A DNA stretch of 63,599 bases from Streptomyces sporangiiformans (GTDB lineage: Bacteria; Actinomycetota; Actinomycetes; Streptomycetales; Streptomycetaceae). The translations under genes were made by a program, and so were the position numbers. Of this stretch, positions 58,084 through 63,599 are shown one piece after another. The stretch is from contig NZ_VCHX02000183.1 in NCBI RefSeq assembly GCF_005768555.2, positions 52,213 through 115,811 of the forward strand, given 5' to 3'. A model generated the notes under the pieces. The model did not search any database. It was given only the letters and a program-made list of their open reading frames with translations, and had not been told where the DNA came from. Within the stretch, counting starts at the first letter, position 1, and the number at the start of each line of letters is the position of its first letter.

Positions 58084-60198
58084 ATGAGCACGGCCGGATC
58101 CTCCGTGGCCGACGGGCACGAGCCGGTACACGAACCGGTTCACGAACCGGTGCACGAGCCCGTTCGTGGGCCGGTGCAGCCGAGCGGGCTGCTGGATGTG
58201 CTGGGCGTGGCCTCGGTGGTGCTGGACACCAAGGGGCGCATCGTGCTCTGGAGCCCGCAGGCCGAGGAGTTGTTCGGCTACACGGCGCAGGAGGCGCTGG
58301 GGCAGTACGCGGCCCGGCTGATGGTCCACGAGCAGCACATCGATCTGGTCAGCAAGCTGTTCGCCGACGTCATGTGCACCGGTCAGAGCTGGTCCGGGGC
58401 CTTCCCCGTGCAGCACAAGGACGGCACCACGCGCCTCGTGGAGTTCCGGAACATGCGGCTTCTGGACGACCGCGGTTCCCTGTACGCCCTCGGCCTCGCC
58501 GCCGATCAGTCGACCTTGCGCAGGCTGGAGCGCGATGTCGCGTTGTCCGCGCGGATGGTCTCGCAGTCCCCGATCGGGCTGGCCGTCCTGGACACCGACC
58601 TGCGGTACGTGTCGGTCAACCCGGCGCTGGAGCGCATCAACGGCGTACCGGCGGAGGAGCACATCGGCCGGACGGTCCCCGAGGTGCTGCCGTTCGTCGA
58701 TGTCAAAGGCCTTCAATCCGCGGCGCGTCAGGTGCTGGACACCGGCGTCCCGCTCGTCGAACAGGCCACCATCGGCCGGACTCCTGCCGATCCGGATGAG
58801 GATCACGCCTGGTCCATCTCGTTCTACCGGCTGGAGGACGCCCTCGGGCATGTTCTGGGCGTGGCCTCCTCGGTCGTGGACGTCACCGAGCGGTACCGGG
58901 CAGGGGTGGAGGCCGAGGCCGCGCGGCGGCGCCTGGCCGTCATCGCCGACGCCACGACCCGTATCGGCACCACGCTGGAGCTGGACCTGACCGCCCGTGA
59001 GCTGGCCGACGTCGCCGTGCCGGAACTCGCCGACATCGCGGCCGTGGACCTGCTCGACGCGGTGGTGGAAGGCCTCCCCAGCGACCTCGGGCCCACGGAA
59101 CCGGCGGTGATCCGCGCGCTGGCCGTCGAGGCGGACCGCGCCGGCGAAGCCCTGGAGGCGGCCGATACTCCCGGTGAGATCGCCCGATACGGGCCCGACC
59201 GCCTGGTCACCGAGTGCGTACGCACGGGCCGCCCGGTCATGGTGCCGCGGGTGACGAACGAGGATCTGCCCCGCATCGCCCGCGATCCGGAGGCGGCCGC
59301 GCTCCTGGCCCGGGCAGGTGTCCACTCCTATCTGGCGGTGCCGCTGATCGCGCGCGGCGAAGTACTCGGCGCCCTGGATCTCAAACGCACCCGCAACCCC
59401 CTGCCCTTCAGCGAGGACGACCTCGTCCTGGCCCGGGAGTTGGCCGCCCGCGCGGCCGTGCAGATCGACAATGCCCGCTGGTACCAGAACGCCCGCAACA
59501 CCGCCCTGACCCTCCAGCGCAGCCTGCTGCCCGGCCACCCGCCCACGACGACCGGACTCGAGGTCGCTTCCCGCTACCAGCCCGCCGGAGCCGCCGTCGA
59601 GGTCGGTGGCGACTGGTTCGACGTCATCCCCCTGGACGGCGGCAAGACCGCGCTCGTCGTGGGGGATGTGATGGGCAGCGGGATCAACGCCGCCGCGACC
59701 ATGGGCCGTCTGCGCACCGCGACGAGCACGCTCGCCTCGCTCGACCTCGATCCCGCCCGGCTCCTCGAACACCTCGACAAGATCACCGCGGGACTGGACC
59801 ACTACATCGCCACCTGCGTGTACGCCATCCATGACCCGCATCGGCGGCAGTGCCTCATCGCCAACGCCGGACACCTGCCGCCCGCCCGCGTCCGTGCCGG
59901 CCAGCGTCCGGAACTGCTCGAACTGCCCACCGGGGCACCGTTGGGCGTGGGCGGTGTCGCCTTCTCCACCACCACCGTCGCTCTCGAACCCGGCGACCAG
60001 CTTGTGTTCTACACCGACGGACTCGTCGAGACGCGCCAGCATCCCCTCGACGAGCGCCTCGACACACTCCTGAGCCTCCTCGACGATCCCGGCCGCCCCC
60101 TGGAAGACGTCTGCGACCTCCTCCTGCGCACCCTGCACCACCCGGACAACCACGACGACGTGGCCCTGCTCATCGCCCGCGCCCAGGATCAGAACTAG
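58084..60198 (+). CDS. PAS-PAS-GAF-SpoIIE sensory protein phosphatase
   Basis: A 704-residue soluble protein. PAS 1 is at about residues 38-145 (LDVLGVASVVLDTKGRIVLW, FGYTAQEALGQYAARLM). PAS 2 is at about 150-270 (SPIGLAVLDTDLRYVSVNPA). A GAF domain lies at about 290-460 (ELADVAVPELADIAAVDLLD; YLAVPLIARGEVLGALDLKR), and a SpoIIE/PP2C phosphatase at about 475-704 (VGGDWFDVIPLDGGKTALVV, GDVMGSG, FYTDGLVETRQ, DNHDDVALLIARA). It should dephosphorylate an anti-anti-sigma factor in response to signals. The N-terminus carries four HEPV repeats. The start is ATG 58084 or GTG 58075. Confidence 0.92.
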   Translation: MSTAGSSVADGHEPVHEPVHEPVHEPVRGPVQPSGLLDVLGVASVVLDTKGRIVLWSPQAEELFGYTAQEALGQYAARLMVHEQHIDLVSKLFADVMCTGQSWSGAFPVQHKDGTTRLVEFRNMRLLDDRGSLYALGLAADQSTLRRLERDVALSARMVSQSPIGLAVLDTDLRYVSVNPALERINGVPAEEHIGRTVPEVLPFVDVKGLQSAARQVLDTGVPLVEQATIGRTPADPDEDHAWSISFYRLEDALGHVLGVASSVVDVTERYRAGVEAEAARRRLAVIADATTRIGTTLELDLTARELADVAVPELADIAAVDLLDAVVEGLPSDLGPTEPAVIRALAVEADRAGEALEAADTPGEIARYGPDRLVTECVRTGRPVMVPRVTNEDLPRIARDPEAAALLARAGVHSYLAVPLIARGEVLGALDLKRTRNPLPFSEDDLVLARELAARAAVQIDNARWYQNARNTALTLQRSLLPGHPPTTTGLEVASRYQPAGAAVEVGGDWFDVIPLDGGKTALVVGDVMGSGINAAATMGRLRTATSTLASLDLDPARLLEHLDKITAGLDHYIATCVYAIHDPHRRQCLIANAGHLPPARVRAGQRPELLELPTGAPLGVGGVAFSTTTVALEPGDQLVFYTDGLVETRQHPLDERLDTLLSLLDDPGRPLEDVCDLLLRTLHHPDNHDDVALLIARAQDQN
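58117..58164 (+). repeat. Four in-frame 12-base repeats encoding HEPV
   Basis: CACGARCCGGTN-type units encode HEPV four times, followed by RGPV, at the disordered N-terminus of the PAS-SpoIIE protein. Copies differ only at third positions. Confidence 0.85.
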
Positions 60199-60239
60199 AG
60201 CCTGTCCGTTGCCAGTTCGGCGCCGCCGCCGGGGGACCG

Positions 60240-61058
60240 TCAGGGTTTGCGGCCCAGGCCGCCGTGCTGACCGATCGGTGTCGGTTCGCCCGCCGCGGTC
60301 TGCTCCGGCCGCCACAGCGGCACCGAGACCACGCCGGGCTCCACGAGTTCCAAGCCGTCGAAGAATCCCGCGATGTCGGCCACCGGACGCAGGAAGTACG
60401 GGACCGCGCCGGTCTCGTTGTAGGCGTCCTGAGCCGCCTCGTAATCCGGGTCGGTGCCGCGCGAACCTTCGTTGACGCACAGATGGCTGCCCGGCGGAAG
60501 GGCGTCCATCACCCGGCCTACGATGGAGCGAGCCTGGTCGTAGTCCGGTACGTGCCCCAGAATGCCGCTGAAGATCAGGGCGGTGGGACGGTTGAGGTCC
60601 AGCGTCTCAGCCGCGGCCGCCAGAATGCGGTCGGGCTCGTACAGGCCGGCGTCCACATAGGCGGTCGCCCCCTGCGGGGTGGAGTGCAGCAAAGTCCCGG
60701 CGTGGGCCAGCACGATCGGATCGTTGTCGACGTAGACGATCCTGGCGTCCGGTGCCTTCCGCTGGGCGACCTCGTGGGTGTTGTCCACGGTCGGCAGGCC
60801 GCTTCCGACGTCCAGGAACTGCCGGACGCCCGCCTCGGTGACCAGGTAGTCGATGCTGCGGCGCAGGAAGGCCCGGCTGCTGCGGGCGATGGTCACGATG
60901 CCGGGGAAGACGGCGCTGTACGCGTCGCCCGCCTCCTGGTCCACCGGGTAGTTGTCCTTGCCGCCCAGCCAGTAGTTCCAGATCCGGGCCGAGTGCGGCA
61001 CCGAGGTGTCGAACTCCCGGTCCGGCACCGTTCCGGGCGTGGTCACGTGGTCGCTCAT
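60240..61058 (-). CDS. SAM-dependent methyltransferase, DUF574 family
   Basis: A 272-residue protein of the Methyltransf_19/DUF574 family abundant in Streptomyces: VPHSARIWNYWLGGKDNYPV (family signature), VRQFLDVGSGLPTVDNTHEV (SAM-binding GxG) and ARIVYVDNDPIVLAHAGTLL. It continues LIFSGILGHVPDYDQARSIV and VADIAGFFDGLELVEPGVVS. The substrate is unknown. GAGGAG lies eight bases before the ATG. It is divergent from the ACAD-type gene; a 16-base palindrome lies between them. Confidence 0.92.
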   Translation of the reverse strand: MSDHVTTPGTVPDREFDTSVPHSARIWNYWLGGKDNYPVDQEAGDAYSAVFPGIVTIARSSRAFLRRSIDYLVTEAGVRQFLDVGSGLPTVDNTHEVAQRKAPDARIVYVDNDPIVLAHAGTLLHSTPQGATAYVDAGLYEPDRILAAAAETLDLNRPTALIFSGILGHVPDYDQARSIVGRVMDALPPGSHLCVNEGSRGTDPDYEAAQDAYNETGAVPYFLRPVADIAGFFDGLELVEPGVVSVPLWRPEQTAAGEPTPIGQHGGLGRKP

Positions 61059-61135
61059 GGGCGCCGTCTCCTCAGGCGGTGTGCATGGTCACGCACAACC
61101 TACGGCCCAACGTCGGGCGTACGTATGCCAGTCCA

Positions 61136-61151
61136 CGTTTCCGCGGAAACG
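61136..61151. promoter_or_regulatory. Perfect 16-base palindrome CGTTTCCGCGGAAACG
   Basis: It lies in the 193-base spacer between the divergent methyltransferase and acyl-CoA-dehydrogenase-like genes, about 45 bases upstream of a TTGACA. A dimeric repressor site for either promoter is likely; the protein is not identified. Confidence 0.55.
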
Positions 61152-61251
61152 AGCGGACCGCCGCCGGTTCAACTGCGGCTTGCGAAGGGGCCGTTGACAG
61201 TTCGGGACAATCCGGGTCACGGTGATGACCCGTCGTGCCCGGAGGTCGTCC

Positions 61252-62481
61252 ATGGCTTCGTCATCAGCGCCGCACCCCGACGCACCGCACCCCGACGCAC
61301 CGCACCCCGACGCACCGCGTCCCGATGCCGACATCGTCGAACGCGTACGAGCGATACGACCGCTCATCCGCGAGCACGCTCTGCGCACCGAGCAGGAGAG
61401 GCGGGTGACGCGGGAGGTCGTCGCGGCGCTGACGGACGCAGGGATCCACCGGATGAACGTCCCGCGGCGGTACGGCGGTTACCAGAGCACGCTGCGCACC
61501 CAGGTCGACGCGCTGGCCGAGATCGCCACCGCGTGCGGCTCGGCCGCCTTCATGGCCCTGATCCAGGCGGGGTGCTCCTACATCGCGGCGCTCTTTCCCG
61601 ACGAGGCCCAGGACGAGATCTTCACCAGTCCCGACGTACGGGTCGGCGGCACTCTCATCCCGGACGCCACCGCGGTCGCGCGGGCCGACGGGTACGTGGT
61701 CAACGGCACCTCGGCCTTCGCCACCGGCTGCCAGGACGCCGACTGGCATCTGCTGACCGTCCGGGTCGAGTCCGGTGACGGGCCGCCCGAAGTGCTGTGG
61801 ACCGCCGTCCCCATGAGCGATCTCGAGATCCTCGACGACTGGCACGTCTCGGGTCTGGCCGGGAGCGGCAGCAACAGCGTCGTCGCCCACGACGTCTTCG
61901 TACCCGCCCACCGCGTCCTGCCGGTCGGGCCCTTGCTGGGCGGCAGCTTCCCGTCGAAGACCAACGCCGACGACGCCTTCTACCGGATGCCGGTGCTCCT
62001 CCTGTTCTGCGCGTGGACGACACCCAACGCGCTCGGCGTGGCGCGCGCGGCCCTGGCGGAGTTCACCGAGCGGAGCCACCGGCGGGGTATCACGTACACC
62101 TTCCACGAGCGGCAGAGCGAAGCGGCGGTCACCCATCTGCAGGCGGCGGAGGCGGCGATGAAGATCTCCTGCGCCGAGTTGCTCACCGGCGACATCGTCG
62201 CGCGCATCGAGTCCAGGGCCGCCTGCGGTGATCCGTACACACCGCATGAGCGGGCCAGGACCCGGGCGCAGAGCGGCTATGTCACGCGACTCTGCAAGGA
62301 GGCCGTCGACCTGATCGGCTCGGCCTCGGGCGCTTCCTCACTGCACCGGGAGGTGCCCATCCAGCGGGCGGTCCGCGACCTGCACGCCCTGAGCCTGCAC
62401 TCGTTCGTCAACCCTGCCACCAATCTGGAGCTGTACGGCCGGGTCCTGTCCGGACTCGACGCGGGCACACCCTTCCTCTGA
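61252..62481 (+). CDS. Acyl-CoA dehydrogenase-fold flavoprotein (hydroxylase-like)
   Basis: A 409-residue protein. After four APHPD-type repeats comes the ACAD N-terminal helical domain (IREHALRTEQERRVTREVVA; GIHRMNVPRRYGGYQSTLRT). A middle beta domain follows (VVNGTSAFATGCQDADWHLL; LDDWHVSGLAGSGSNSVVAH), then a C-terminal helical domain (YVTRLCKEAVDLIGSASGAS, then VPIQRAVRDLHALSLHSF). DWHVSGLAGSGSN and LHREVPIQRAVRDLHA fit the group-D flavin monooxygenases (HpaB/DszC-like) better than true dehydrogenases. GGAGG lies seven bases before ATG 61252. Confidence 0.87.
   Translation: MASSSAPHPDAPHPDAPHPDAPRPDADIVERVRAIRPLIREHALRTEQERRVTREVVAALTDAGIHRMNVPRRYGGYQSTLRTQVDALAEIATACGSAAFMALIQAGCSYIAALFPDEAQDEIFTSPDVRVGGTLIPDATAVARADGYVVNGTSAFATGCQDADWHLLTVRVESGDGPPEVLWTAVPMSDLEILDDWHVSGLAGSGSNSVVAHDVFVPAHRVLPVGPLLGGSFPSKTNADDAFYRMPVLLLFCAWTTPNALGVARAALAEFTERSHRRGITYTFHERQSEAAVTHLQAAEAAMKISCAELLTGDIVARIESRAACGDPYTPHERARTRAQSGYVTRLCKEAVDLIGSASGASSLHREVPIQRAVRDLHALSLHSFVNPATNLELYGRVLSGLDAGTPFL
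61267..61326 (+). repeat. Four in-frame 15-base repeats encoding APHPD
   Basis: Units at 61267, 61282, 61297 and 61312 (the last diverged to APRPD) lie at the N-terminus of the ACAD-fold protein. The first three are nearly identical at the DNA level, so copy number may vary. Confidence 0.9.
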
Positions 62482-62492
62482 CCGACTGCCTC

Positions 62493-63599
62493 TCAACTGC
62501 CCTGCTCCGGCTGCAGTGTCACCGCCTGGTCGTCCCTGAGCTCCGTGAACAGTTTCCGTGCCTTGCGGTCGTCCCACCGCACGGCGCTGCCCTTGGAGGT
62601 GACGAAGTTGGTGTCGGAGACGGGGACGTTGAGCTGTCTGCCGTTGCCGGCCGTGACGCGCTGCATCGCCTCGAAGAGCGACATGAGGTCCTGCAGGCCC
62701 GTGCTCTTGTCCACGATGAGCGTGTCGAGGCCCGCGGCGGCAGTCGGGAAGGCCTTGGAGGGGTTGAGGAGAGTGCCCCGGCTGGCCGCCTTCTTGGCAA
62801 GTGCGGCCAGGAACTTCTGCTGGTTCTGGGTGCGGCCCAGGTCGCCCTTGGCCTCCTGCTTGCGTTGCCGGACGAACGCGAGCGCCTTGGTGCCGTCGAG
62901 GGTCTGGCAGCCCTTTTGCAGGTCGGCGCCCGACTTCTCGTCCTTGACCGCCCGGTCGAGACACATGTCCACACCGCCGACCGCGTCCACCACCCCGACG
63001 AAGCCCGCGAAGCCGATTTCCGCGTAGTGGTCGATGTGGAGTCCGGTGTTGTACTCCACGGTCCGTACGAGCAGGTCGGGGCCGCCCAACGAGAACGCCG
63101 CGTTCAGCTTGTTCTTCGCGGCACGGAAGTTCTTGCCGGTCTCGGGACGGACGAACGGCGGGATGGTCACCCACGAGTCGCGCGGCAGACTCATCATCGT
63201 GGTGCCGTTGGCGCCTGTGTGCAGCAGGATCATCGAGTCGGTGCGGCGGCCCTCGGCCGTGCCGGTGCGCAGCTGCTTCCTGGCCTGCTCCGACAGTCCC
63301 TCACGGCTGTCGGAGCCCACCACCAGGTAGTTGGTTCCCTTGCCCCGCGGCGCGCGCTCCGCGATCGCGCCGAGGTCGACCTCCTGGTTGAGCCTGGTGT
63401 CGGCCCACACGTACGTACCCAGAAAGGAGGTGATCACCACGCCGACCACGAGGATCGCCCACCGCGTCATGCGGCGGCGCCGGGTGGGGCGGGGCTTGGG
63501 GGATCTCCTGCCTCGGTCGTAGACGCCCCCGCCCCCGGCCCCGCCCCGGGCACGGGGCCCGGCCCTGTGCCCGGCGGGCGAGCGCCCGGCGTCCGTGCG
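62493..63599 (-). CDS. LytR-CpsA-Psr (LCP) family cell-wall ligase, 5' end beyond window
   Basis: The minus-strand frame is open from the stop at 62493 to the window edge. A basic, Gly/Pro-rich cytoplasmic part (RGRRSPKPRPTRRRRMTRWA) is followed by one membrane helix (ILVVGVVITSFLGTYVW) and an extracellular LCP domain. That domain contains NYLVVGSDSREGLSEQAR, DSMILLHTGANGTTMMSLPR, DSWVTIP, KLNAAFSLGGPDLLVRTVEY and ALAFVRQRKQEAKGDLGRTQ. LCP proteins transfer undecaprenyl-linked polymers to peptidoglycan. The true start is probably outside the window; ATG 63470 is the only good internal candidate. Confidence 0.88.
   Translation of the reverse strand, partial: RTDAGRSPAGHRAGPRARGGAGGGGVYDRGRRSPKPRPTRRRRMTRWAILVVGVVITSFLGTYVWADTRLNQEVDLGAIAERAPRGKGTNYLVVGSDSREGLSEQARKQLRTGTAEGRRTDSMILLHTGANGTTMMSLPRDSWVTIPPFVRPETGKNFRAAKNKLNAAFSLGGPDLLVRTVEYNTGLHIDHYAEIGFAGFVGVVDAVGGVDMCLDRAVKDEKSGADLQKGCQTLDGTKALAFVRQRKQEAKGDLGRTQNQQKFLAALAKKAASRGTLLNPSKAFPTAAAGLDTLIVDKSTGLQDLMSLFEAMQRVTAGNGRQLNVPVSDTNFVTSKGSAVRWDDRKARKLFTELRDDQAVTLQPEQGS

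Noticed and set aside
58021..60480. 819-codon minus-strand open frame
   Set aside because: Antisense to the PAS-GAF-SpoIIE phosphatase; no domain signatures.

Overview
The window is about 63.6 kb of very high-GC DNA. It has GTG and TTG starts, many four-base GTGA gene overlaps, and families typical of Streptomyces: Tat/lipobox ABC binding proteins, DUF574 methyltransferase, SpoIIE-type phosphatases with PAS/GAF sensors, a CYP105-like P450 with a 3Fe-4S ferredoxin, and LCP and L,D-transpeptidase cell-wall enzymes. It is most likely a chromosomal segment, probably accessory or arm DNA, of Streptomyces or a close relative. I see no rRNA, tRNA, CRISPR array, origin or large biosynthetic cluster.

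Region by region. 1-9 kb: short single-gene units, namely LysR regulators, GNAT acetyltransferases, a CatB/DUF385/hemerythrin triple fusion, a secreted peptidoglycan-binding protein, a TMEM175-like channel, an L,D-transpeptidase, a PIG-L deacetylase and a RibD-like reductase. 9-15 kb: decayed DNA with a serine-hydrolase fragment, a frameshifted MerR gene and several low-information gaps, among an intact HAD hydrolase, a P450-ferredoxin pair and a DinB protein. 15.27-17.32 kb: a complete IS256-family element with a 9-bp target duplication and 24-bp imperfect terminal repeats. It carries a P-loop kinase gene and splits a Tat-exported alpha/beta hydrolase gene; removing it restores the reading frame exactly. 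18-26 kb: an HTH protein gene behind a 45-bp palindrome, then membrane proteins, VOC and NTF2-like enzymes and an atypical histidine phosphatase. 26-31.4 kb: a PiT phosphate transporter unit, divergent from a three-gene glycosylation operon (GtrB/CsbB-like, GtrA/GtcA-like, YfhO-like). 31.5-34.6 kb: a PAS-SpoIIE phosphatase and a DMT-type membrane protein. 34.7-40.2 kb: an arylsulfatase, formylglycine-generating enzyme and betaine-type binding-protein operon, ending in a strong hairpin terminator and flanked by a LysR gene with a good LysR-box candidate. 40.3-43.5 kb: a DUF202 pair and an MMPL exporter. 43.8-48 kb: a DeoR regulator divergent from a sugar ABC importer without its own ATPase. 48-63.6 kb: a BBE-type flavoenzyme, a LuxR regulator, PolX, two PP2C-type phosphatases, a LysR/MFS divergent pair, a maltokinase-cap-like protein, a DUF574 methyltransferase, an acyl-CoA-dehydrogenase-fold protein and the start of an LCP ligase cut by the window edge.

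The best units for follow-up are the passenger-bearing IS256 element with its split host gene, the sulfatase/FGE/binding-protein operon, the 45-bp palindrome, the triple-domain fusion, and a 19-bp dispersed repeat that brackets polX and a PP2C gene. Function calls rest on recognised motifs and gene order only; no database search was possible.
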